Part shown: piece after piece, positions 31,974 through 38,714 of the stretch
How the letters are laid out: each line of letters opens with the position of its first letter
Numbering within the stretch: the first letter of the stretch is position 1
Source: Acetobacteraceae bacterium UBA6159
Lineage (GTDB): Bacteria; Pseudomonadota; Alphaproteobacteria; Acetobacterales; Acetobacteraceae
DNA length: 38,714 nucleotides
Direction: 5' to 3'
Assembly (NCBI GenBank): GCA_002422345.1
Contig: DIUL01000074.1
Span: 1-38,714, forward strand
Notes under the pieces: generated by a model
Seen by the model: only the letters and a program-made list of their open reading frames with translations
Database searches by the model: none
Told to the model about the DNA's origin: nothing
Program-made: the position numbers and the translations under genes

Positions 31974-32651
31974 ATGCGCCAACGTCACCGCCGTTTCCTT
32001 GTTCTTGCCGGCCTCGCCACGACCCTGTTCGGCACCGCGGCGCACGCCAACCTGCTGGTGAATGGCGGGTTCGAGGACCCGCCGCTGGCCAGCGTCTATG
32101 CCGCCTATGATCATGGCCAGTCGATCGGCGGGTGGCTCGTGCTCGGGACCGGGCAGCCGACCGCCGCGCAATTGACGCTCAGGGCGGATTATCAGGAATA
32201 CGCGGGCACGCTGTCCTTCTCGCCGCATGGCGGATTGGTGTCCCTGGACATGACCGGCTCGGGGAATCTCGGCGCCAATGGCGTGACCCAGACGATCGCC
32301 ACGACGGCGGGTGCGGCCATGGCGCTGTCGTTCTGGGTCGGAAACCAGGATGCCGCGTTCGGTGGCTACATGCTGCCCAGCGCGGTCGAGGTATTCGTCG
32401 ACTCCGTCTCGGTCGGCGTGTTCAGCAACGCCGACAACAGCAACGCCGATGTGAACTGGAAACAGTTCGAGGTCGGGTTCGTCGCGGCCACGCCCAGCAC
32501 CACGATCGCCTTCGTCAACGCCACGCCGTCCGGCGACAACATGGCCGGGCTGGATGACGTTGTCCTGACCGCGATCCCCGAGCCGACGACGGCGCTGCTG
32601 CTGGGACTGGCCCTGGCTGGCCTTATTCCGTTGCACCGCCGCACACGCTGA
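31974..32651 (+). CDS. PEP-CTERM sorted exported protein (DUF642-like)
   Basis: A 225-residue exported protein with a signal peptide (about residues 1-23, ending AHA), a beta-rich body starting NLLVNGGFEDPPL as in DUF642/choice-of-anchor proteins, and a C-terminal sorting tag: IPEPTT, a hydrophobic helix, then HRRTR. Such tags are processed by an exosortase during delivery to the outer surface, often with exopolysaccharide production. No exosortase is in the window. GAGGAT precedes ATG 31974; an earlier in-frame ATG at 31938 would spoil the signal peptide. Confidence 0.85.
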   Translation: MRQRHRRFLVLAGLATTLFGTAAHANLLVNGGFEDPPLASVYAAYDHGQSIGGWLVLGTGQPTAAQLTLRADYQEYAGTLSFSPHGGLVSLDMTGSGNLGANGVTQTIATTAGAAMALSFWVGNQDAAFGGYMLPSAVEVFVDSVSVGVFSNADNSNADVNWKQFEVGFVAATPSTTIAFVNATPSGDNMAGLDDVVLTAIPEPTTALLLGLALAGLIPLHRRTR

Positions 32652-32677
32652 CGGTCCCGAATCCGGGCTGGATTTGA

Positions 32678-32691
32678 GTCTTCCTCAAGAC
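32678..32691 (+). other. Short inverted repeat upstream of the first binding-protein gene
   Basis: GTCTT (32678-32682) and AAGAC (32687-32691) form a stem with a 4-base loop, overlapping a second repeat TTGAG/CTCAA. No T run follows, so it is more likely an operator or leader element of the ABC operon than a terminator. Confidence 0.3.
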
Positions 32692-32733
32692 AGGCTAGCG
32701 TGTCGGCAACCTTAGCTGTGGGAGTACGCATCC

Positions 32734-33777
32734 ATGACCGAATTCTTGACGCGTCGTCAGGCCGTGATCGGCCTCGGCGCCGCCGGTTTCCTTGTCGCCG
32801 GCGCGCGTGACGCGCGGGCCGACCTCAAGGCGCTGGAGGAATCCGCCACCAAGGAAGGCGCGGTCACCTGGTACACCGGCCAGGTCGACGCCGAAAAAGC
32901 CGAGAAGCTCGGCAAGGCCTTCACCGCGCGGTACCCGGGCATCCGGGTCTCGGTCATCCGCACCACCGGCCAGGTCGCCTATCAGCGGCTGCTGCTGGAG
33001 ATCAAGAACAAGACGCCGCAATGCGACATGTTCAGCACCACCGACATCTCCCACATGCCGGCGCTGAAGGAACGCAAGGAACTGCTCGGCTACACCCCCA
33101 CGACGGCCGAGGGCCTGGTCCCCGCCTTCAAGACCCTGTCCGATCCGGGCTGGTGGTACGTGACCAACGCCAGCCGCTATTTCATCATGTACAACACCAA
33201 CAAGATCAAACCCGAGGACGCGCCGAAGAAGTGGACCGACCTGCTGCTGCCCCAGTACAAGGGCAAGGTCGCGGTCGGCCATCCGGCCTTCTCGGGCTGC
33301 ACCGGCGCCTGGGCGCTGTCGCTCAAGAAGGTCTATGGGTGGGAGTTCTTCGAGAAGCTCGCCAAGAACAACCCCCGCGTCGGCCGGTCGGCGATCGATC
33401 CCGTGACGCTCATGAGCGCGGGGGAGGCCGTGATCGGCCCGGCCTCGGCCAACACCGCGTATCAGGCCTTGGACAAGGGCAACCCGGTGCAGGTCGTCCA
33501 CCCCGAGGACGGGCTGGTCGTCTGCGTCACTCCCTCTGGCATTCCCGTCAACGCCCCGCATCCGAATGCGGCGAAGCTGTTCATGGAATGGCTGCTGAAC
33601 GAGGAATACTCCCGCATGATGGCCGTGGATGGGACCGAGCCGATCCGCGCCGACGTCCCGCCGCGCCCCGGCGTGCCGCTGCTGTCCTCGCAGAAGGTGA
33701 TTCCGCTGACTCCAGCCGAAATCCGCAAGGGAGTCCCCGAACTGGTCGAGCAATGGCGCGATACGTTCGGTAGCTAA
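32734..33777 (+). CDS. ABC transporter substrate-binding protein, FbpA/AfuA-like (paralogue 1)
   Basis: A 347-residue periplasmic binding protein with a Tat-type signal (TRRQAVIGLG, cleavage after ARA near residue 29). The mature part is of the Fe3+/thiamine/polyamine-type extracellular solute-binding family: EGAVTWYTGQ near 46-55, FTARYPGI near 67-74 and CDMFSTTDISH near 99-109. The iron ligands of FbpA (two adjacent Tyr) are not clearly conserved, so the substrate is open. It heads an operon with a second paralogue, a permease, an ATPase and a crotonase. GGAG precedes the ATG. Confidence 0.88.
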   Translation: MTEFLTRRQAVIGLGAAGFLVAGARDARADLKALEESATKEGAVTWYTGQVDAEKAEKLGKAFTARYPGIRVSVIRTTGQVAYQRLLLEIKNKTPQCDMFSTTDISHMPALKERKELLGYTPTTAEGLVPAFKTLSDPGWWYVTNASRYFIMYNTNKIKPEDAPKKWTDLLLPQYKGKVAVGHPAFSGCTGAWALSLKKVYGWEFFEKLAKNNPRVGRSAIDPVTLMSAGEAVIGPASANTAYQALDKGNPVQVVHPEDGLVVCVTPSGIPVNAPHPNAAKLFMEWLLNEEYSRMMAVDGTEPIRADVPPRPGVPLLSSQKVIPLTPAEIRKGVPELVEQWRDTFGS

Positions 33778-33790
33778 AACAGTTCCGGCA

Positions 33791-33829
33791 CACGGGCCGC
33801 CCCGGTCTGGCCGACCGGTGTGGCCCGTG
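33791..33829 (+). other. Intergenic hairpin between the two binding-protein genes
   Basis: Outer arms CACGGGCC (33791-33798) and GGCCCGTG (33822-33829) enclose a second stem, CCGGTC (33802-33807) with GACCGG (33813-33818), making one nearly continuous hairpin with a 5-base loop. No T run follows. Such structures after a binding-protein gene often protect the upstream mRNA and raise its level over downstream genes (inference). Confidence 0.6.
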
Positions 33830-33857
33830 CGACAACGGGCGGACGGGGGAAAACCAA

Positions 33858-34889
33858 ATGTCATTGCAGATCTCACGCAGATCCGTGGTCGCTGGCGCCA
33901 CGGCGGCAACCCTGGCGGCGCCCGCCGCCCATGCCAACGACGCGGCGCTGGTGGAGGCCGCCCGCAAGGAAGGCTCGGTCACCTGGTACATCGCCCAGGT
34001 CGACTCCGAGACCGCCGAACGGATGGGACGCGCCTTCACCGCGCGGTACCCAGGCATCAAGGTCTCGGTCATCCGCACCACCGGACAGGTCGCGTTTGAG
34101 CGTCTGTCGCAGGACCTGAAGAACAGCGCCCCGCAATGCGACGTGTTCAGCACCACCGACGTGGGCCACATCCCCGCCCTGAAGCGCCGCAACGTGCTGG
34201 CGGAGTTCGTGCCCGCGGATGCCGGCCTGATCAGCCCCGCCTTCAAGGGCCTCGAAGACCCCGGCTACTCCTACCCCACGACCTCCACCCTGATGCTGAT
34301 GATCGTCAACACGGCCAAGGTGAAGCCCGAGGAAGCGCCGAAAGCCTGGTCCGACCTGCTCGATCCCAAGTGGAAGGGCAGGGCGGCGTTCGGGCATCCG
34401 GGCTTCAGCGGCTATGTCGGCGTCTGGACCGTGCAGATGCGGAAGCTCTACGGCTGGCAGTGGTTTGAGAAACTGGCCGCCAACCGCCCGCGAGTCGGCC
34501 GCTCGGGCAATGACCCGATCTCCCTGCTGAACGCCGGGGAATGCGTGGTCGGGCTGGGGCCCTTGTCCACCGCCCTCGCCTCCGCCGCCCGTGGCAACCC
34601 GATCGGGGTGATCTACCCGACCGACGGCTCCGTCGTCTGCGTTGGACCCTCCGCCGTGATGGCCAACGCCCCGCGGCCCAACGCCGCCCGCCTGTTCGCG
34701 AACTGGCTGTTGAGTGAGGAGTTCGCTCGGCTCTGCATCGACCAGAAGATCGACCCGGCACGCGGTGGCATGCCGCCGATCGAGGGCGCGAAGCCCCTGA
34801 CCGACGTCAACCTGCTGCGCGTCGGCACGGACGAACTGGTGAAATCCGTCCCTGAAGTGATCGAGCAATGGCGGGAGACCTTCGTGTGA
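33858..34889 (+). CDS. ABC transporter substrate-binding protein, FbpA/AfuA-like (paralogue 2)
   Basis: A 343-residue paralogue of the preceding gene, again with a Tat-type signal (SRRSVVAGA, cleavage after AHA near residue 26). It shares KEGSVTWY, FTARYPGI, VSVIRTTGQVAF and CDVFSTTD with paralogue 1 and ends in the same VPEVIEQWRETF style. Tandem duplication is the simplest origin; the second half has diverged more, notably around the ligand-binding cleft. GGGGGA lies upstream of ATG 33858. Two binding proteins sharing one permease could broaden substrate range. Confidence 0.88.
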   Translation: MSLQISRRSVVAGATAATLAAPAAHANDAALVEAARKEGSVTWYIAQVDSETAERMGRAFTARYPGIKVSVIRTTGQVAFERLSQDLKNSAPQCDVFSTTDVGHIPALKRRNVLAEFVPADAGLISPAFKGLEDPGYSYPTTSTLMLMIVNTAKVKPEEAPKAWSDLLDPKWKGRAAFGHPGFSGYVGVWTVQMRKLYGWQWFEKLAANRPRVGRSGNDPISLLNAGECVVGLGPLSTALASAARGNPIGVIYPTDGSVVCVGPSAVMANAPRPNAARLFANWLLSEEFARLCIDQKIDPARGGMPPIEGAKPLTDVNLLRVGTDELVKSVPEVIEQWRETFV

Positions 34890-34932
34890 CGCAGAACGCA
34901 TCCCGGTCCCTCACCCCAACCCGGCACCCCGC

Positions 34933-35054
34933 ATGAGCCAGACCACCGCCAACACACCAGCCTGCGCGTCCGGTCCTTTGATCCGCTGATCATCCTGTGG
35001 ATCCTGCTGGCGCTCAGCCTGATCTTCCTGGTCGTCAACCCGCTGTTCCGCCTG
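34933..35054 (+). other. Out-of-frame 5' part of the permease gene (apparent frameshift)
   Basis: ATG 34933 opens a short frame (MSQTTANTPA...) that stops at 34987-34989. From about 34956 another frame encodes SLRVRSFDPLIILW and a clear first membrane helix running into the permease frame at 35055, but this frame has no ATG, GTG or TTG after the stop of the binding protein. A single missing base near 34955 (ACAC-ACC) would join them. It is either a sequencing or assembly error or a true mutation. Confidence 0.65.
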
Positions 35055-36650
35055 GTGCAGTCCAGCCTGGAGGAGGTCGACACCGGCGCCTTCACGCTGA
35101 TGAACTACTACACGGCGTTCTCCCGCCCCCGTTACATAACGGCGCTGTGGAACTCCCTCCGCCTCGGCGCGATGGTCACGGTGCTGTGCCTGATCTTCGC
35201 GGTGCCGATGGCCTGGGCGATTTCCCGCACCAACATGCCGGGGAAGAACTTCATCCGGCTGCTGATGCTGGGCGCCTTCATCACCCCGCCCTACCTCGGC
35301 GCGATCGGCTGGATCCTGCTGGCGGGGCCGAATTCGGGCTGGATCAACCGCTTCTATATGGCCCTGACCGGCGCGCCCGAGGGCATCTTCGACATCTATA
35401 CCTTCAGCGGCCTCGCCTTCGTCATCGCCATCTACTCCTTCCCCTTCATCTTCATCTTCACGGCCGCCGCGCTGGACGTCGTGTCTTCCGAAATGGAGGA
35501 CGCGGCGAACATCCTGGGCGCCGGCACGGTGCGGACGACGCTGAAGATCACGTTGCCCATGGTGCTGCCGGCGATCATGGCCGGCGCGATCGTCACCTTC
35601 CTGGAGGCGATCGCCCTGTTCGGCACACCGGCGCTGATCGCGATCCCAGCCCGATTCAACGTCGTCACGACCCAGCTACTGCAGTTCTTCAGCCAGCCGA
35701 TCCGAGCCGAGGTCGCGGCCGCCTACGCCGTGCCCCTGCTGCTGGTCACGATCGCCCTGTTCGGCGTGCAGAAGATGATCACCCGCCGGCGCGGCTTCGT
35801 CGCCCTGACCGGCAAGGGGGGAGAGCGGCGGATCATCGACCTCGGCCGCGGGCGCTGGGTGATGTTCGCCTACTCGATGGCGGTCATGACCCTGGCGGTG
35901 ATCCTTCCTTATATAGTGTTGGCGCAGGCCGCACTGGCCAAGGGCTGGGGCCGGGGGTTCAGCTGGGACAACCTGACGCTCAAGAATTTCGAGTATCTGC
36001 TGTTCCAGCACGAAACCGCCGCGCAGTCGGTGATCAACAGCTTCACCTATGCCGCGGCCGCCGCCTTCATCGCGATCGGGCTGGGCCTGGCCATCGCCTA
36101 TATCGTCAGCCGGAAGCTGCTGCCCTGGGTCGATGTGCTCAGCTTCCTGGCGATGGCGCCCTTCGTGGTGCCGGGCATCGTGCTGGCCATTGCCTTCTAC
36201 GCCGCCTATGCCCCGCCGCCGCTCGCGCTGTACGGCACGGCCACCATCCTGATCCTGGCCTTCGCCACAAGGTTCCTGCCGATCGGCTATGCCAACGCCG
36301 ACGCCGCGATCCGAAGTATCAACCCGGAAATGGAGGAAGCCGTCCGCATCCTGGGCGGCGGCCGGTTGATGGCCATCCGGAAGGTCATGGCGCCGCTGAT
36401 GAAGCGCAGCCTGATCGGCGCCTGGCTGCTGGTCTTCATCCCGGCGACTCGGGAACTGTCCAGCGCCATGTTCCTCTACGGCCCCAACACCCGCACCATG
36501 TCCGTCATGCTGATGGACATGAGCGAGGAGGGGAATTTCGAACACCTTGCCGCCCTCGGCTTCCTGCTGCTGGCTGCGACCCTGGTCATCGTCGCGGGGG
36601 CCACGGCTTTCCTTGGGCGCGACTTCATGATGCGGCGTGAAAAGAAATGA
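35055..36650 (+). CDS. ABC transporter permease, fused two-domain FbpB-like
   Basis: An inner-membrane permease with two homologous halves, each with an EAA-type loop that contacts the ATPase: EMEDAANILGAG near residues 148-159 and EMEEAVRILGGG near 425-436. The layout is that of FbpB/ThiP-type permeases. The coordinates use GTG 35055, the first start codon of the intact frame (531 residues), but this omits the first membrane helix, which is encoded just upstream without a start codon, so the real gene probably begins at ATG 34933 with a frameshift. Its stop overlaps the ATPase gene as ATGA. Confidence 0.85.
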   Translation: MQSSLEEVDTGAFTLMNYYTAFSRPRYITALWNSLRLGAMVTVLCLIFAVPMAWAISRTNMPGKNFIRLLMLGAFITPPYLGAIGWILLAGPNSGWINRFYMALTGAPEGIFDIYTFSGLAFVIAIYSFPFIFIFTAAALDVVSSEMEDAANILGAGTVRTTLKITLPMVLPAIMAGAIVTFLEAIALFGTPALIAIPARFNVVTTQLLQFFSQPIRAEVAAAYAVPLLLVTIALFGVQKMITRRRGFVALTGKGGERRIIDLGRGRWVMFAYSMAVMTLAVILPYIVLAQAALAKGWGRGFSWDNLTLKNFEYLLFQHETAAQSVINSFTYAAAAAFIAIGLGLAIAYIVSRKLLPWVDVLSFLAMAPFVVPGIVLAIAFYAAYAPPPLALYGTATILILAFATRFLPIGYANADAAIRSINPEMEEAVRILGGGRLMAIRKVMAPLMKRSLIGAWLLVFIPATRELSSAMFLYGPNTRTMSVMLMDMSEEGNFEHLAALGFLLLAATLVIVAGATAFLGRDFMMRREKK

Positions 36651-37729
36651 GCAAACTGTCCCTGATCGGCCTGACCAAGGCATTCGGCAGCACCAAGGCG
36701 GTCGACGGCGTCAACCTGACCCTGCGGGAGGGGGAGTTCGTCTCCCTCCTCGGCCCGTCCGGCTGCGGCAAGACCACCACGCTGCGGATGATCGCCGGCT
36801 TCATCAAGCCGACCAGCGGCACCATCGAGATGGAGGGGCAGGTCATGTCCTCCCCCGCCATGATGGTCCCGCCGGAACGCCGCGGCATGTCGATGATCTT
36901 CCAGAGCTACGCCATCTGGCCGAACATGACCGTCGGCCAGAACGTGGCCTTCGGCCTCAAGCTGCGGAAACTGCCGAACGCCGAGGTCGAGCAGCGGGTG
37001 AACCGCATCCTGGAGGTCGTGCAGATGCGCCACCTCAAGGAACGCTACCCGTCCGAACTCTCCGGCGGCCAGCAGCAGCGCGTCGCCCTTGCCCGCGCCA
37101 TCGTGATCGAGCCACAGGTCCTCCTGCTCGACGAACCGCTGTCCAACCTCGACGCCAACCTGCGTGAGGAAATGCGGAGCGAAATCCGCCGCCTGCACGA
37201 CGCGTTCCGCATCACCACCGTGTACGTCACCCATGACCAGGCCGAGGCGATGGTCACCTCCGACCGGATCGTGGTCATGAACCTGGGCAAGATCGACCAG
37301 GTCGACGACCCGGTGACCCTGTACGGCAAGCCGAAGACCCGCTTCGTGGCCGGCTTCATCGGCCGCACCAACTTCCTCGACGGGCGGGTGGATGGCAGCC
37401 AGATCGTCTTCCCGGGCTTCACCGTGCCCAAGGCCCTGGCACCCGATGCCAACGAACTCTCCGGCCTGGCCAGCTTCTCGGTCCGGCCGCAGTCGATCGC
37501 ATTGCATGCCTCCCCGCCCGCCGCGGGCCATCTTTGGCGGATTCAGGGCGAAATCGTCGAACGGGCCTATCTGGGCGAATACTGGGAATATGTCATAAGG
37601 CCGGACGGCTCGGAGCAGCGCATACGCGTCAGCACCGCGCCGAACGTCGTGCACGCGGTGGACGACCGGGTGTGGCTGGAAATCGATCCAGCCCGCATCG
37701 CCCGGGTCCCGCCGCCGGACGCGGCTTGA
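36647..37729 (+). CDS. ABC transporter ATP-binding protein, FbpC/PotA-like
   Basis: A 360-residue ATPase energising the import system. Walker A GPSGCGKTT lies near residues 37-45, the signature LSGGQQQR near 138-145, Walker B LLLDEPLSNLD near 158-168 and the H-loop in YVTHDQAEA near 193-201. A C-terminal TOBE-type regulatory domain follows from about 240 (FLDGRVDGSQIVFPG). It overlaps the permease gene and precedes the crotonase gene by 24 bases. Confidence 0.94.
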   Translation: MSKLSLIGLTKAFGSTKAVDGVNLTLREGEFVSLLGPSGCGKTTTLRMIAGFIKPTSGTIEMEGQVMSSPAMMVPPERRGMSMIFQSYAIWPNMTVGQNVAFGLKLRKLPNAEVEQRVNRILEVVQMRHLKERYPSELSGGQQQRVALARAIVIEPQVLLLDEPLSNLDANLREEMRSEIRRLHDAFRITTVYVTHDQAEAMVTSDRIVVMNLGKIDQVDDPVTLYGKPKTRFVAGFIGRTNFLDGRVDGSQIVFPGFTVPKALAPDANELSGLASFSVRPQSIALHASPPAAGHLWRIQGEIVERAYLGEYWEYVIRPDGSEQRIRVSTAPNVVHAVDDRVWLEIDPARIARVPPPDAA

Positions 37730-37753
37730 TGGCAACAGTATAAGGACAGATTG

Positions 37754-38563
37754 ATGGCCGACGTCGTGACGCTTCCCCTGAAGACCGAGAACATGATCGC
37801 CGAGGTAGACGGATCGATCGGTTGGATGACCTTCAATAAACCGTCGCGCCGCAACGCCGTCTCGCTCGACATGTGGGAAGCGATGGTCGACATCATCGAC
37901 CAGTTCGAGTCGGACCCCCGCGTCCGCGTGATCGTCCTGCGCGGCGCCGGCGACGTGGCCTTCGTCTCGGGCGCCGATATCTCCCAGTTCGAGAAGACCC
38001 GCTCCTCCCGCGAGGTCAACGACCACTACGACCAGACCCTGGACCGCGCGACCGAGCGGCTGGCCTCCTGCTCCAAGCCCACGATCGCGATGATCCGCGG
38101 CTGGTGCATCGGCGGCGGCATGGCCATCGCGGTGTGCTGCGACATGCGGATCGCCTCCGAAGGCTCGAAATTCGGGATTCCGGCGGCGCGACTCGGCCTG
38201 GGCTACGGCGCGCCGGGCGTTCGCCACCTGATGGAGCTCGTCGGTCCCTCCTACACCAAGGAAATCTTCCTCACTGCTCGGCATTTCACCGCCGATGAGG
38301 GCCGGATGATGGGCCTGGTGAACCGCGTGCTGCCGGATGCGGAGCTCGAGTCGTACACGCGGCAATACTGCGCGACGATCGGTGACAATGCCCCGATGAC
38401 AATGAAAGCCCTGAAACGGACGGTCGCCGAACTGCTGCTGGGCGAAAAGGGCGACATGGATGTCTGCGCCGAGATGGTCCAGGACTGCTTCGACAGCCAG
38501 GATTTCATTGAGGGCCGGCGGGCGTTCATGGAAAAGCGCCGGCCGGTGTTCCAGGGGCGCTGA
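37754..38563 (+). CDS. Crotonase-family protein (enoyl-CoA hydratase/isomerase-like)
   Basis: A 269-residue crotonase-fold protein. The oxyanion-hole segments are visible: FVSGADISQF near 75-84 and IRGWCIGGGMAIAVCCDMRIA near 115-135. The two glutamates used by classical hydratases are not conserved: the position after GGG reads MAI, not CEL, and GIPAARLG replaces GxPExxLG. A different acyl-CoA reaction is therefore likely. AAGGA precedes ATG 37754 by seven bases. It ends the ABC operon and is followed by a strong terminator; it may process the imported compound (inference). Confidence 0.85.
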   Translation: MADVVTLPLKTENMIAEVDGSIGWMTFNKPSRRNAVSLDMWEAMVDIIDQFESDPRVRVIVLRGAGDVAFVSGADISQFEKTRSSREVNDHYDQTLDRATERLASCSKPTIAMIRGWCIGGGMAIAVCCDMRIASEGSKFGIPAARLGLGYGAPGVRHLMELVGPSYTKEIFLTARHFTADEGRMMGLVNRVLPDAELESYTRQYCATIGDNAPMTMKALKRTVAELLLGEKGDMDVCAEMVQDCFDSQDFIEGRRAFMEKRRPVFQGR

Positions 38564-38590
38564 CGCATCTATGCCAAAGTGGAAATTACA

Positions 38591-38616
38591 AGGGGGCCTT
38601 CGGGCCCTCTTTTTTT
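38591..38616 (+). terminator. Rho-independent terminator with UUCG loop
   Basis: AGGGGGCC (38591-38598) pairs with GGCCCTCT (38603-38610) around a TTCG tetraloop, with one G-U, and a run of T follows. It closes the ABC transporter-crotonase operon. The remaining 98 bases to the window edge show no recognisable gene. Confidence 0.92.
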
Positions 38617-38714
38617 CGATGCGTTCCAGACTCGGCCGAGTCATGTTGCATCGCAGCGTATTCAGGCGGACGGCGCTTGTACAGATCGTGATACACTGCT
38701 GTCCGGTCAATCAC

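Noticed and set aside
36476..38710. 744-residue antisense open frame across the ATPase and crotonase genes
   Set aside because: Antisense shadow of two strongly supported genes, with His- and Asp-rich translation and no domain.
1..38714. CRISPR arrays, tRNA or rRNA genes, prophage or insertion sequences
   Set aside because: No regular spacer-repeat arrays, cloverleaf-like genes, transposase or phage proteins were recognised on either strand.

Overview
The window is a GC-rich stretch of an alphaproteobacterial chromosome, most likely Rhodospirillales and probably Acetobacteraceae. This is inferred from overall gene content (a CtrA-type regulator, a Cpa/Tad pilus, HpnK, a trpBA-accD-folC cluster, sigma-32-like and PPK2 proteins) and from protein style; no rRNA or other taxonomic marker is present. 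Genes are dense on both strands and many are joined by ATGA, GTGA or TGATG overlaps. I see no phage, transposase, CRISPR array, tRNA or rRNA.

Positions 61-13453 form a surface and pilus block. A large GT-C-like membrane protein (minus) diverges from a CtrA-like response regulator whose receiver has lost most catalytic residues. A periplasmic lytic transglycosylase follows, then a near-complete Tad/Flp type IVc pilus locus: flp pilin, cpaA, cpaB, cpaC, a miniature cpaD, cpaE, cpaF, tadB, tadC and a tadD-like lipoprotein. A divergent sigma-32-family factor converges on its end. A stable hairpin between flp and cpaA may keep pilin expression above that of the machinery. TadE/F/G minor pilins are not in the window.

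Positions 13454-18536 hold a lower-GC spacer, a NIPSNAP plus luciferase-like monooxygenase pair, a DHA2-type MFS exporter, a small cytochrome c and a MaoC-like hotdog protein. Two copies of a nested palindromic repeat lie here, each between the 3' ends of convergent genes.

Positions 18537-25095 are central metabolism: a minus-strand operon trpB-trpA-VOC-accD-folC, divergent from pckA (ATP-type PEP carboxykinase), which ends in a clear intrinsic terminator.

Positions 25108-31913 hold a soluble globin-coupled chemotaxis transducer with a C-terminal PilZ domain, a PAP2-like phosphatase overlapping hpnK, a PPOX-type flavoprotein, PPK2, a small exported elastin-like repeat protein and glutathione reductase.

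Positions 31974-38616 hold a PEP-CTERM protein and an ABC-import operon. The operon has two paralogous Tat-type binding proteins, a fused FbpB-like permease whose 5' end appears frameshifted, an FbpC-like ATPase and an atypical crotonase, closed by a UUCG-loop terminator.

The best candidates for something undescribed are the Tad locus with its odd regulators and reduced CpaD, the globin-MCP-PilZ sensor, and the nested palindromic repeat family.
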